64,000 nt of DNA, taken from NCBI RefSeq assembly GCF_003260195.1, contig NZ_QEIH01000003.1, positions 372,001-436,000 on the forward strand. Reading direction: 5' to 3'. The stretch comes from Lutibacter citreus (GTDB taxonomy: Bacteria > Bacteroidota > Bacteroidia > Flavobacteriales > Flavobacteriaceae). Below the pieces are notes generated by a model. It was given only the letters and a program-made list of their open reading frames with translations. It did no database searches and was not told where the DNA came from. Made by a program: the position numbers and the translations under genes. The first letter of the stretch is position 1. Each line of letters starts with the position of its first letter. Positions 14,488-23,721 of the stretch are shown here, piece by piece.

Positions 14488-17197
14488 TTAAAGGAAACTC
14501 AATATAAAATGTAGAACCCTCATTTAACTTACTCTTAAAGCTAATTGTACCACCTATTAACTCTGTATATTGCTTTACAATATTTAAACCTAAACCAGTT
14601 CCTTGAATATTTGAAGCATTGTCTGCTCTATAAAATTTTTGAAACATATTACTTTGATCTTCTATTGGGATTCCTATTCCTTGGTCTTTTATTTCTATGC
14701 CTACAAGCTGGTTTTTTATTTCTATTTTAATAGTTACTTCTTTGTTTTCTTCTGAATATTTTATAGCATTGGATATTAAGTTATGAATAATATGTTTTAG
14801 TAATTTTGAATCTAAAAACACTTCAATTTTTTTATACTTACAAAGCAATTTAATAATTTGACCATTTTTTTTGATTCCATCAATTTCTTCAATTAAAGAC
14901 TTGGTAAATTCAACAAGATTAAATGTTGTTGGTTGAGCAATTATATTACCTTCTTGCAGTTTACTTAATGATAAGAAATCATTTAAAATTACCACCAAAT
15001 TTTTAACATTAGATCTGATTTTTGATACATAATTTATCCTTTTTTCTTCTTTACCAGGTTCATTTTGTTTTTCAATTAAAATAGCAGAAGACAAAATAGC
15101 ACTTAAAGGTGTTCTAAATTCGTGTGACGCCATTGAAATGAAACGAGATTTTAATTCGCTTAATTCACGTTCCTTTGTTAAGGTATTTAAGATTTCTAAT
15201 TCTACCTGTTTTTGTTTAGAAATATTATTAAGCACTAACAGTACCTGATCTATATTATCTTCATTATTTGATAAAGGCATGGTATTTATAAGGTAAGATC
15301 TCTTTTGAAAATTTATTTCAAAAGAGCAATGTTCACCGTTAAATGTATTTTTAATATTTGCTACAATTTTTTCATTTTCATTATCCGGAATCCCTTTTAT
15401 ATCTTGAATATTAGTATTTAAGTTTGCTAGGTTGCTAAAACCTAATTCTTCTATTTCTTCACCTTCAATAAAAACAACATTCATATTTTGGTTAACAACA
15501 ACTACAAAACCCTTAGGGAAATTTTGCGCAATGCTTGATAGTAATACCTTACTAGATAAAACTTTATTTTCAGCTTCTTCAGTTATTAATATTTGATCTT
15601 CTAGACTTAAATTAGATGCAATTAATTTTTGAACAGTTGCAGTGAGTTCTTTGGTTCTTTCAGTTACTTTTTCTTCTAATTCAATAGCTTGAGTGCGTAA
15701 TTTATTTTTACTCTTTTTTAATTTTTTTGCAGCTTTTTTCTGATTTGTAATATTATTAGTTACACCAATTATTCTTACAGCTTCTCCTTTGGTATTTTTA
15801 AATACTTTTCCTTTTTCGTGTAGCCATTTTATGGAAGTGTCTGGAAGAGTTATTCTATAATCTATAGAATAATTACTTGTGTTTTTTATTGCCTTAGAAA
15901 TTGATGTTTCAACCTTATTTCTATCTTTAGAATGAACCTTGCTTAAAAACGTTTGGTAAGTTGCACTACAGTCTTCATCCGTTAAACCAAATAACGAATT
16001 TTGGTATTTATCTCTAACAATTTTATTTGTTAATAAATTCCAATCCCAAGAGCCAAACTCACCAGCCTCTAAGGTAAGCATAAGTCTTTGCTCGTTTTCT
16101 TTAATATTTTTTTCTGCTTTTTTTCTTTTTGTAATATCACGTACTATTGCCAAGAAATTTCCAGTATCTTTTGCTATAATTCGTGTTTCATAATATCTCA
16201 AAGTATCCATAACAGGAATTGAGTATTCTATAATTTGAGGTTCCTTTGTTTTTTCAATACGAGAAAAAGATGCAATTATTTTAGTACTAACATCTTTAGG
16301 TAAAACATCTAACACATTTTTACCAATGGCTTTATTACTAAGTTTTTGATTTCTTATTGGATTGTTTACTTGAATATCCAAATAAACTCCTTGTTTGTTA
16401 AAAACAACTATTAAATCTGGAATTGCTTGTAATATATCCTTGTTTTTTTTCTCACTTTGTTTAAGCTCTTGTTCTATTTTTTTTTGTTCTGTAATATCTT
16501 GTATAGTTCCTAATACTTCTATCGGTTTTTTGTTTTTATTGTAGGTTACTTTGCCTTTGGCAATAATATGTCTTATGGTACCATCTAGTCTTAAAATCCT
16601 ATTTTCGTGTTGGTAAAGTGTTTGATTTTTAATGGCGGTGTTTACAGTTTTTATTGTGCTTTCTCGGTCTTCTGGATGAATAAAATCGAGGATGGATTTT
16701 ACGTTAAGCCTTTCATCTCCTGGTAGAAGTCCAAAAATTCTATAAAATTCATTAGACCAATTTTTTTCATTGGTTTGTATATTCCAATACCAGTTTCCTA
16801 CATGTGCAAGACTCTGCGCTTCTTCCATTCGGTTTTCACTAACTACCAGAGCTTGTTTTGCAGATATTCGTTCTGAAACATTAATTATAAAGGCAATTAA
16901 AACTTGTTTTTTTTCAATTTCAATTGAGTTTAAATTTAGTTCTAAAGGAAATTGTGAACCATCTTTTTTTATTCCCCATAAATTTAAATGCTGTTCTATA
17001 TACTTAGTTTTTTTTAATATTTTAGGAATAAGACTGTCTACTTTTTTTTGAATTAATTCATTTTTATTGTAACCGAAAAGTTGCTCACTGGCAGGATTTG
17101 TTTTAATGATATTTCCATTATTATCAATTACCAAAATACCTTCTAATGAAGACTGAAAAACATGTTGAAAAATAACATTCTCATTTAATGAATCCAT
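14453..17197 (-). CDS. Multi-PAS sensor histidine kinase
   Basis: A 914-residue kinase with no membrane segment, so it probably senses a cytoplasmic cue. Five PAS/PAC modules can be traced (about 1-110, 115-235, 240-355, 365-485 and 545-660), several ending in the typical PAC strand. A coiled coil (485-545) precedes the fifth. HisKA follows with phospho-acceptor His692 in MASHEFRTPLSA, then HATPase_c with the N box HNLISNAIKYS, G1 box DQGIGI, F box FQKFYR and G2 box GTGLGL. There is no receiver domain of its own. Its stop overlaps the start of the receiver-Crp regulator, so these are partners. PAS stacks often bind heme or flavin, which fits redox or oxygen sensing, but no ligand is evident. 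Confidence 0.9.
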   Translation of the reverse strand: MDSLNENVIFQHVFQSSLEGILVIDNNGNIIKTNPASEQLFGYNKNELIQKKVDSLIPKILKKTKYIEQHLNLWGIKKDGSQFPLELNLNSIEIEKKQVLIAFIINVSERISAKQALVVSENRMEEAQSLAHVGNWYWNIQTNEKNWSNEFYRIFGLLPGDERLNVKSILDFIHPEDRESTIKTVNTAIKNQTLYQHENRILRLDGTIRHIIAKGKVTYNKNKKPIEVLGTIQDITEQKKIEQELKQSEKKNKDILQAIPDLIVVFNKQGVYLDIQVNNPIRNQKLSNKAIGKNVLDVLPKDVSTKIIASFSRIEKTKEPQIIEYSIPVMDTLRYYETRIIAKDTGNFLAIVRDITKRKKAEKNIKENEQRLMLTLEAGEFGSWDWNLLTNKIVRDKYQNSLFGLTDEDCSATYQTFLSKVHSKDRNKVETSISKAIKNTSNYSIDYRITLPDTSIKWLHEKGKVFKNTKGEAVRIIGVTNNITNQKKAAKKLKKSKNKLRTQAIELEEKVTERTKELTATVQKLIASNLSLEDQILITEEAENKVLSSKVLLSSIAQNFPKGFVVVVNQNMNVVFIEGEEIEELGFSNLANLNTNIQDIKGIPDNENEKIVANIKNTFNGEHCSFEINFQKRSYLINTMPLSNNEDNIDQVLLVLNNISKQKQVELEILNTLTKERELSELKSRFISMASHEFRTPLSAILSSAILIEKQNEPGKEEKRINYVSKIRSNVKNLVVILNDFLSLSKLQEGNIIAQPTTFNLVEFTKSLIEEIDGIKKNGQIIKLLCKYKKIEVFLDSKLLKHIIHNLISNAIKYSEENKEVTIKIEIKNQLVGIEIKDQGIGIPIEDQSNMFQKFYRADNASNIQGTGLGLNIVKQYTELIGGTISFKSKLNEGSTFYIEFPLNEKKDEKNIIN

Positions 17198-17261
17198 CCT
17201 TTTTTAAATTTATTTTTATTTTAAAATTACTATTTTATAGTAGTATTACAGTTTTAATTCC

Positions 17262-18317
17262 CTAATTTTTTATTGTTTCTAAATACCTTTTTTTTGGTAA
17301 GGAATCGGGATAGTTTTTTTGAATAAAACCGATTAGTTGTTCTCTAATTTCACAGCGCAAATCCCAAATATCTGAAGCGTTTTTAGCGCTAAATGTGGCT
17401 CGTAATTCTATAGAGTGTTTATCGCTTTTTGTAACCAAGAGACCCCAAACATTTTTATCCCATAATGGGTTTTCCTTTAAAATTGCCAATAACTTTGTTC
17501 TTAATACTTGAACAGGAAAAGTATAATCTACATAGATAAACACACTACCAATTAATTCAGTAGAATTAAAAGTCCAGTTAACAAAAGAATTATCACTAAA
17601 AAAATTTAATGGTAAAACCAACCGTCTCCAATCCCAAGTTTTAATAACTACATACGTTAGTGTTATATCTTCAACTGTACCATATTCTTCTTGAATAACA
17701 ACTTCATCATCTATTTTAATAGGTTGGGTAAAGGCAATTTGAAAACCAATAATTAAATTAGCTATAGATTTTTGGGCGGCAACACCTGCAATAATACCAA
17801 TAACACCTGCAGAAGTTAGTATGGTTGTACCAAGTTTTCTTGCTGCTGGAATATTCCATAAAAGAGCAGATATGGCAAGAGTAAATATTATAACAATAGA
17901 AATACTTTTTATAAAACGAAGTTGAGTCATTATTTTTCTTTCTTTCGCTTTATGATTTTCATCAACATTAAATTTTTGTTTAACAACTTGTTCTATTGCA
18001 TTTATTGAGGCGATAATTAACCATGAAAAATTGAGAATAATAAGACTTTCAATAATCTTAAACCATAATATATTTAAGTCTAAAAAACGAAAAGAACTGT
18101 AAATAAAAAGAATAGGGAGAAGATATTTAGTAGGAGTATTTAAATGTTTTAGTAGTTGAGCTTTTATTACTGTTGGCTTTCTTTTATTTGATAATTTAAC
18201 AAAAGAAAATAAAACCCAACGTACCAAAAGACCAATTAAAATCCCTCCTAGAATAACTATTATATAAGTAATCCAAGATTCTAAATTTATGGGTAATTTT
18301 ATTTCGTTGAAATTCAT
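17262..18317 (-). CDS. Small-conductance mechanosensitive channel, MscS family
   Basis: A 351-residue channel. Four membrane helices are visible (about 15-40, 60-80, 85-105 and 135-157), followed by the pore-lining TM3 region rich in Gly and Ala (LTSAGVIGIIAGVAAQKSIA, residues 167-186). The MscS beta domain then shows DDEVVIQEEYGTVEDITLTYV and RLVLPLNFF, and an alpha/beta C-terminal domain follows. The family releases osmolytes on hypo-osmotic shock. It is transcribed alone from a Crp/Fnr-type promoter with a perfect -7 element. Confidence 0.9.
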   Translation of the reverse strand: MNFNEIKLPINLESWITYIIVILGGILIGLLVRWVLFSFVKLSNKRKPTVIKAQLLKHLNTPTKYLLPILFIYSSFRFLDLNILWFKIIESLIILNFSWLIIASINAIEQVVKQKFNVDENHKAKERKIMTQLRFIKSISIVIIFTLAISALLWNIPAARKLGTTILTSAGVIGIIAGVAAQKSIANLIIGFQIAFTQPIKIDDEVVIQEEYGTVEDITLTYVVIKTWDWRRLVLPLNFFSDNSFVNWTFNSTELIGSVFIYVDYTFPVQVLRTKLLAILKENPLWDKNVWGLLVTKSDKHSIELRATFSAKNASDIWDLRCEIREQLIGFIQKNYPDSLPKKRYLETIKN

Positions 18318-18339
18318 AGCTGAAATTCAAAATGAATAA

Positions 18340-18382
18340 CAAATTTACACCATCATTTTTTTATATAAAATGATCTAGGTCA
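18340..18382 (-). promoter_or_regulatory. Crp/Fnr-type site plus perfect -7 element before mscS
   Basis: The dyad at 18371-18382 (plus strand TGATCTAGGTCA) is centred 29.5 bp from TAAATTTG on the minus strand (18347-18340), a perfect TAnnTTTG. Confidence 0.75.
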
Positions 18383-18407
18383 TAATGTTAAGTTAAAAGT
18401 GAAATTG

Positions 18408-19166
18408 TTATATATTTTTATTTTCTTGAAGTATTTTTTTTGTGGTTGTATAACCTAAATCAAAAATAGCGTCTATATTGTTCATATCAAAAGTGCCATA
18501 TTTAACAAGTTCTTCGGGATAAATAACTAAATCACAATCTAAAAATTTTAGCATAGATTCTGAAGCTACTTTTATTTTATAAGCTCTTTGTACTACAGAA
18601 TAGGAGTGTTTTAAATCTTTAATGTTAATTTTTTTTAATGGATTTACATAAATACCAATAATTTTATCGCAATTATTTTTTAATGGTTCTACGGGAAAAT
18701 TGTTTAAAGTTCCACCATCTATATAATATTCTCCATTTATTTCGGTAGGAGTAAAAACACCAGGAAATGAGGCTGAAGCTATAATAGGTTTTATAAGTTG
18801 GCCTTCACTAAATATTTTTAGAGTCCCATCAATTACATTTGCTGCTGTTATAAATAGTGTTTTTTTTAAATCTTGAAAATTATCTTTTGGAAGGTATTTC
18901 TTAAGATCATCATAAAAATTATCTGAATTTATAAATCCTGGTTTATTGTATGCATATCTATTGGTTTGAAATATGGATATAGTTTTAAAGAAACTTAACA
19001 TTTCAGACCAACTAACACCAGCAGCATATAAGGCACCTACAATAGCCCCAGAACTTGTTCCTGAAATATGAGTTGGAAAAATATTGAATTCTTCTAATGC
19101 TTTTATTGCCCCTATGTGAGCTGCGCCTCTTGCGCCACCTCCAGAAAGTACTAGCCCTATAGTCAT
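18408..19166 (-). CDS. Patatin-like phospholipase (RssA/NTE type)
   Basis: A 252-residue patatin-domain serine acyl hydrolase. The oxyanion loop is SGGGARG (8-14), the nucleophile is Ser38 in GTSSG, and the catalytic Asp is in YIDGGTLNNFP near residue 150, giving the Ser-Asp dyad. No signal peptide is present, so it acts in the cytoplasm or at the inner membrane face on lysophospholipids or acyl esters. It is next to cardiolipin synthase on the same strand (80-base gap), suggesting membrane lipid remodelling. It has its own -7 element. Confidence 0.88.
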   Translation of the reverse strand: MTIGLVLSGGGARGAAHIGAIKALEEFNIFPTHISGTSSGAIVGALYAAGVSWSEMLSFFKTISIFQTNRYAYNKPGFINSDNFYDDLKKYLPKDNFQDLKKTLFITAANVIDGTLKIFSEGQLIKPIIASASFPGVFTPTEINGEYYIDGGTLNNFPVEPLKNNCDKIIGIYVNPLKKINIKDLKHSYSVVQRAYKIKVASESMLKFLDCDLVIYPEELVKYGTFDMNNIDAIFDLGYTTTKKILQENKNI

Positions 19167-19189
19167 TATGTGATTTATATTAGTTGTTA

Positions 19190-19197
19190 CAAAGGTA
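19190..19197 (-). promoter_or_regulatory. -7 promoter element of the patatin gene
   Basis: Minus strand TACCTTTG (19197-19190) is a perfect TAnnTTTG 24 bases before the patatin start. I do not find a convincing TGAY-N4-RTCA site at the regulon spacing (the TGATTATTATTG at 19220 is off in both position and sequence). Confidence 0.5.
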
Positions 19198-19246
19198 TTA
19201 GGTTGATTATAAATGAATGTGATTATTATTGGTTATTTTTAGTTCT

Positions 19247-20674
19247 TTATAAAACGGGACTAAAAACCTTAGCCATACCTTCTTTTAATCGTTCAAGTTT
19301 TGGTCTTTTAATAAATTGTTTATAGTCTATTTGTCTACTTTTTTTACAATCATTTAAGAAATCTAGTTTTAAATTAGTCGTGATTTCTTTGTCGTAAATA
19401 AGAGCATTTACCTCATAATTTTGTTCAAAGCTTCTAATATCTAAATTTGCAGTTCCTATAGATGTTAAGGCATCATCTGATATAATAACCTTACTATGTA
19501 AAAAGCCATCTGAATACAAGTAAATTTTCACGCCAGCTTCTAATAAGTCTTCAAAATGAGAACGAACATTCCATTTTACTAAAAAGCTATCCGAATTAGC
19601 GGATAATAGCAACCGAATATCTATACCACTCATTGCGGCAACTTTTAAAGCTTCCATTAATGCCTCTCCAGGAATTATATAGGGGTTAATTATATAAATA
19701 TATTTATTTGCATTACTAATCATTGAAAAATAAAGTTGTTTTACAGAAGAAAAATCAGAGTCGGGACCACTAGCAACAACTTGAGCGATTGATTTTCCGG
19801 GTGTTGAATGCTTTAAATAATACGTATTTAACAAATTATCTGTACCGCTAGCAAAACTCCAATCCATTGCAAAAACAGCTTGTAAACTATTTACAAGAGG
19901 TCCTTTTATTTGTAAATGCATATCGTACCATTTACCTAAATCAGGATCTCCGGTTATATATTTATCAGAAACATTAATTCCTCCGGTAAAACCAATATCA
20001 CCATCAACTATTATAATTTTTCTGTGATTTCTATAATTAATGGAAGAGAGCAGTCTTCCTAATCGCATTGGTAAAAAACTATTCACTTGTATTCCAGTAT
20101 CCTTAAGTTTGTTTATATACTTGTTACTTAGCTTTCTACTGCCTAAAGCATCATAAAGAAAACGAACTTCAACACCTTCTTTTATCTTTTGTTTTAATAT
20201 GGATTTGAATTTTTCAGCTAAAACTCCTTCTTCAAAAATATAATACTGAATATGTATAAACTTTTTAGCTCCTTCCATAGCTTTAAAAATAGCATTAAAA
20301 GTATTTTGTCCATTTTTTAAAGGGATTAGTTCATTGCCAATAGTTGGTGAAAAATTTGATCCTTTGGTAATAAGCTTTGCTAACTTAATATGATTCTTAA
20401 TGTCCGCAGGAGTAGAATTATTATCTTTTATAGTACCGTAATAATTTTCAACATTATTAAGGTATTTAGAAATTTCTTTGGTTTTTTTAAGTGTATAAAA
20501 TTTATTTTTTTTTCTATTTCTACCAAGAATAAAATAAAAAAGCATTCCACCTACAGGAATTGTAAAAATAGCCAATAGCCAAGCCAGTGTTTTAGTTGGC
20601 CGTATTCCATTGAGTAATAATTTAACCACTAAAACAAATGCCAATAGAAAATATAAAATAAGTGCTAATGTCAT
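19247..20674 (-). CDS. cls: Cardiolipin synthase (phospholipase D superfamily)
   Basis: A 475-residue cardiolipin synthase with the ClsA-type layout: two N-terminal membrane helices (about 3-22 and 34-55, the second followed by GRNRKK), then two PLD phosphodiesterase domains. The HKD motifs are NHRKIIIVDGDIGFTGG (about 218-234) and LHSKVIISDDALTSIGTANL (about 393-412). It condenses phosphatidylglycerol to cardiolipin at the membrane. Three bases separate it from the upstream DUF6134 gene, so both are read from the Crp/Fnr-type promoter at 21313-21355, which places lipid remodelling in the stress regulon. Confidence 0.92.
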   Translation of the reverse strand: MTLALILYFLLAFVLVVKLLLNGIRPTKTLAWLLAIFTIPVGGMLFYFILGRNRKKNKFYTLKKTKEISKYLNNVENYYGTIKDNNSTPADIKNHIKLAKLITKGSNFSPTIGNELIPLKNGQNTFNAIFKAMEGAKKFIHIQYYIFEEGVLAEKFKSILKQKIKEGVEVRFLYDALGSRKLSNKYINKLKDTGIQVNSFLPMRLGRLLSSINYRNHRKIIIVDGDIGFTGGINVSDKYITGDPDLGKWYDMHLQIKGPLVNSLQAVFAMDWSFASGTDNLLNTYYLKHSTPGKSIAQVVASGPDSDFSSVKQLYFSMISNANKYIYIINPYIIPGEALMEALKVAAMSGIDIRLLLSANSDSFLVKWNVRSHFEDLLEAGVKIYLYSDGFLHSKVIISDDALTSIGTANLDIRSFEQNYEVNALIYDKEITTNLKLDFLNDCKKSRQIDYKQFIKRPKLERLKEGMAKVFSPVL

Positions 20675-20677
20675 AGT

Positions 20678-21277
20678 TTAATTTGTGTTTCTTGCGATAA
20701 TTTTAAATTTAATAGCACCACCATCTATGATTGCTTTTTTTAAAATACCCTTTTTATAAAAGTACATATTTTCCTTTCCCTTTGAGTTTACTTTTTTATA
20801 AGTATAATTTCCCATTGCAACTATAGTATTAAAACTACCGTCTTGTTCTGAATAACAAGATTTAATGTTTATTGGTTCATTAAAATACAGTTGTACCGTA
20901 GAGTAGGAGATAGAATCTTTAAAGGTTTTTCTTTTCTTCTCATTTTTTATAATTTGATATTTGGCATCTTTCCATTCTGTTAATGTTTTGGTGTGCGACT
21001 TATCATTTATGGTAATATGAACATTTGATGTTTCTAAAAAAGCATCTTTAAAAATAACATTGTATTTGTAATTTACGCATATATCTTTTATAATTCTAGT
21101 TTTTATAGTGGTAGAACTTTTATAAATGGTTTGAGAATTCTTTATGATTTTAGTAGCTTTTAAACTACCAATTACTTTTGTGTTATGAACAACATCAAAG
21201 TAAATGTTCTCTTCTGAAGTGTTAGAATAACTCCACGAACATATTAAAATATTTATAAATATTAAGTTCCAAATCAT
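20678..21277 (-). CDS. DUF6134-like secreted protein
   Basis: A 199-residue protein with a short N-terminal signal (residues 1-17). The mature part is all beta: an opening DVVHNTKVIGSLKATK, paired strands, and a closing GILKKAIIDGGAIKFKIIAR, as in DUF6134 proteins of Bacteroidota. The fold suggests a periplasmic or outer-membrane-facing barrel-like lipid-binding protein, but function is unknown. It is the first gene of the transcript with cardiolipin synthase, with a 3-base gap, which hints at a lipid-related role. Confidence 0.6.
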   Translation of the reverse strand: MIWNLIFINILICSWSYSNTSEENIYFDVVHNTKVIGSLKATKIIKNSQTIYKSSTTIKTRIIKDICVNYKYNVIFKDAFLETSNVHITINDKSHTKTLTEWKDAKYQIIKNEKKRKTFKDSISYSTVQLYFNEPINIKSCYSEQDGSFNTIVAMGNYTYKKVNSKGKENMYFYKKGILKKAIIDGGAIKFKIIARNTN

Positions 21278-21312
21278 ATAACTTTAAGTATAAAATTTAA
21301 CTAACTATACTA

Positions 21313-21355
21313 CAAAGTTGCATAATTTAAAAATGATAAACCCTGATTTAGGTCA
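21313..21355 (-). promoter_or_regulatory. Crp/Fnr-type site plus -7 element before DUF6134-cls
   Basis: The dyad at 21344-21355 (plus strand TGATTTAGGTCA) is centred 29.5 bp from CAACTTTG on the minus strand (21320-21313), which matches TAnnTTTG except for the first base. Confidence 0.7.
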
Positions 21356-21423
21356 TTTATTAAAGTAAGTAATATCAGTAATTTTTACAGAATAAATTAT
21401 GATTAATACCATAAAATAGAAAC

Positions 21424-21466
21424 AAAAAAGTAGGAGGTGAAAATATTCACCTCCTACTTTTTTTTA
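21424..21466. terminator. Strong hairpin terminator after hsp20
   Basis: AAGTAGGAGGTGAA (21428-21441) pairs perfectly with TTCACCTCCTACTT (21446-21459) around a four-base loop, with A- and T-runs on both sides. On the minus strand it ends the hsp20 transcript. Confidence 0.9.
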
Positions 21467-21477
21467 AGATTATAGGT

Positions 21478-21912
21478 TTAAGCAATTTCTACTTTTTTAG
21501 GTTTATGAATCTTAGCTTCTTCTTTTTTTGCAAGATTAAATCTAAGAACACCATCTTTATAATTAGCCTTAACATCCTCTTCTTTTACAGAATCTGGAAG
21601 TTGTAATTTTTTCTCAAAAGAGCTGTAACTAAATTCTTTACGAGTATAGTTATCATCTTTTTCTTCAGCTGATTTAGAACTTTCCGCAGAAATTTTTAAA
21701 CAACCTTCATCAATTGTAACATCAAAATCTTTTTTTTCAAAACCAGGAGCTGCTAATTCAACTTCAAAGGCTTCTTTAGTTTCTTTAATATTTAAAGCAG
21801 GCGCATTCATTTCTTTATTCAATAATCTATTGTCAAAGAAATCGTCAGTATTGAAAAAATCTGATACCAAAAAATTTTCCATTGGTCCTCTTTTAAATTT
21901 TACTAGTGACAT
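21478..21912 (-). CDS. Small heat shock protein, Hsp20/alpha-crystallin family
   Basis: A 144-residue small heat shock protein. The alpha-crystallin domain covers about residues 38-135, with AFEVELAAPGFEKKDFDVTI, the conserved loop, LPDSVKEEDVKANYKDGVLR with its A-x-x-x-G-V-L motif, and the C-terminal KIHKPKKVEI in place of the usual I-x-I. It holds unfolded proteins in an ATP-independent way. It is monocistronic, with a Crp/Fnr-type promoter and a strong terminator. Confidence 0.93.
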   Translation of the reverse strand: MSLVKFKRGPMENFLVSDFFNTDDFFDNRLLNKEMNAPALNIKETKEAFEVELAAPGFEKKDFDVTIDEGCLKISAESSKSAEEKDDNYTRKEFSYSSFEKKLQLPDSVKEEDVKANYKDGVLRFNLAKKEEAKIHKPKKVEIA

Positions 21913-21948
21913 AATTTTATGTTTTTAAGTTAAACAAAATTTACTATG

Positions 21949-21991
21949 CTAAATTAGGTTTGAAATGACCATTTAGAAATGACTTGGGTCA
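21949..21991 (-). promoter_or_regulatory. Crp/Fnr-type site plus -7 element before hsp20
   Basis: The dyad at 21980-21991 (plus strand TGACTTGGGTCA) is centred 29.5 bp from TAATTTAG on the minus strand (21956-21949), a one-mismatch TAnnTTTG. Confidence 0.7.
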
Positions 21992-22136
21992 GTATGATAA
22001 AAAAACTAAAATATTTTATAAAACTCCTTTAAAAATGTTCATATATTTTTTTAGGAAGTTTCCTTTATACTTTTGTAGAAAAACTAATTAAAAAGGAGTG
22101 AAATATTATATAATTTGAACTACAAAAATATACAAG

Positions 22137-23684
22137 TTAACCTTTCAATTGATAATTCCTTATAAAGAAGCAAGCGCTTCCTAAAATTAAAGTTATAATG
22201 CTAAGTTGTACAGGATAAAACTGATTATGTTCAAATCCGCCAAAATAATCTACAAATACAATTCCGTTAATATTAGCATAAGTAATCATAAAAAACATAA
22301 CTTCAAATAATTTTTTACCTTTTGATATCATACCCAATACAGATGCTAATAAAACAATAAATATTCCACCCAAAAAAACAGAAAAACTTAAAAGAAAATT
22401 GGTGTTTATTACTAATCTAATAATTAATGGAGAAGCTAAAAATAATAGTAATAAAATACTGGAGTATAGTTGAGTAACTAACAATCTACTTAAAGGTTTA
22501 AATGATGAAAATGAGAAATAATGTGTGTTGTTGGTTATTTCTTTAGTTGTAATATCTGATAAACGATTTACTTGTAAAAACCATAAAATTGGCAACACCA
22601 TTTGATGTGCAATAGTTAAAGGAAGTAGAGTTAACAATAACATTCCTATAAGATTAATAATCCACATCCATTTTTTATCTTTTCTAATAAGTAATAATAA
22701 TTCTGTTTTTAATAACGGAAACCTACTATAATTTAAACTTGCCTTTGGAATATTGATTAATTCAATTTCTTTTGAAAATTCTTTAACTATTGAAACCTTA
22801 TTTTTAGTGGGTTTTGTGATTTTTTCTTTTACATTAAATCTATGAAAAAATGGAGCAATAATTGCAATTATCCCTACGCCAATAAGAATCCAAATAAAAC
22901 GACTTAACAGATATATAGTAGGGAAACTAATACCATTAAAATGAAATTTTTTCGCTTTTTTTACATTTTTTAAAACATAACCAATTGATAAATTCTCAGT
23001 AGAATTAATGTTTATAATTTTTTTAACTGTATTTTCTAATTCATTCATAACTATTTTAGTTCCAAATATATCTAATGAATATTGAAAGTTATTTTTAGGT
23101 GTAAATTGCATTAACCCCAAAAATAAAAAGAAGAAAATACAATTTTGAACAACTGAATATTTACCAAACACAATTTCAAAAACAACAGCTAAAACAGCAA
23201 TAAAAAACATTGAAGGGATTGTAATAAAAATATAGGGCTTTATAAATTGTAATGGTTCAAAAACAAAACCATCGTTATATAAAAAAAAGAGGATGATACT
23301 CATTATAAAAACTATTCCAATAATAGTTATTAAGACTAAGAAGTTACTTAAAACTTTAGAAAACAAATACTTAAAATTTGAAATAGAAGTTGCTGCAACT
23401 ACTTGGCCAACCCTAGTTGAAATATCTGTTTTAATTCCACTATTTATTAAAAAAAAACCGATGAGAGATAGAGTTATACTTGTTATAATTGCAGTAACAT
23501 AACCAAACCAAGCTGAATTATAATATCCTACATAATCATCAATTCTAATGGTAGAATACGTTGCATTTGGCTCAGGAACAAATGTGTAGGCAATTGCCAA
23601 ACTCACACACAATGTTATTAAAAATGAATAACTACGTGTACGTTGTAAATAATCTAATTTTATGATTTTTATAAAGCTTTTCAT
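22137..23684 (-). CDS. ABC-2 type transporter permease
   Basis: A 515-residue polytopic membrane protein with about twelve helices arranged as two halves around a long cytoplasmic loop (about 275-335). It starts with a cytoplasmic IIKLDYLQRTRSY segment typical of ABC-2 permeases, followed by a TM and a large extracytoplasmic loop containing TYSTIRIDDYVGYYNSA. The ATPase is encoded immediately upstream (37-base gap). The substrate is unknown; in Bacteroidota such pairs next to LytS/LytTR systems often resemble bacitracin- or lantibiotic-type resistance exporters. Confidence 0.75.
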   Translation of the reverse strand: MKSFIKIIKLDYLQRTRSYSFLITLCVSLAIAYTFVPEPNATYSTIRIDDYVGYYNSAWFGYVTAIITSITLSLIGFFLINSGIKTDISTRVGQVVAATSISNFKYLFSKVLSNFLVLITIIGIVFIMSIILFFLYNDGFVFEPLQFIKPYIFITIPSMFFIAVLAVVFEIVFGKYSVVQNCIFFFLFLGLMQFTPKNNFQYSLDIFGTKIVMNELENTVKKIININSTENLSIGYVLKNVKKAKKFHFNGISFPTIYLLSRFIWILIGVGIIAIIAPFFHRFNVKEKITKPTKNKVSIVKEFSKEIELINIPKASLNYSRFPLLKTELLLLIRKDKKWMWIINLIGMLLLTLLPLTIAHQMVLPILWFLQVNRLSDITTKEITNNTHYFSFSSFKPLSRLLVTQLYSSILLLLFLASPLIIRLVINTNFLLSFSVFLGGIFIVLLASVLGMISKGKKLFEVMFFMITYANINGIVFVDYFGGFEHNQFYPVQLSIITLILGSACFFIRNYQLKG

Positions 23685-23721
23685 GATTTTAAGTTTTGTT
23701 AAATTGAATAGTAAGTAAACC

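Noticed and set aside
19203..19232. TGATTATAAATG and TGATTATTATTG as a Crp-type site for the patatin gene
   Set aside because: Neither has a proper second half-site, and neither is at the 29.5-bp distance from the -7 element at 19197-19190.
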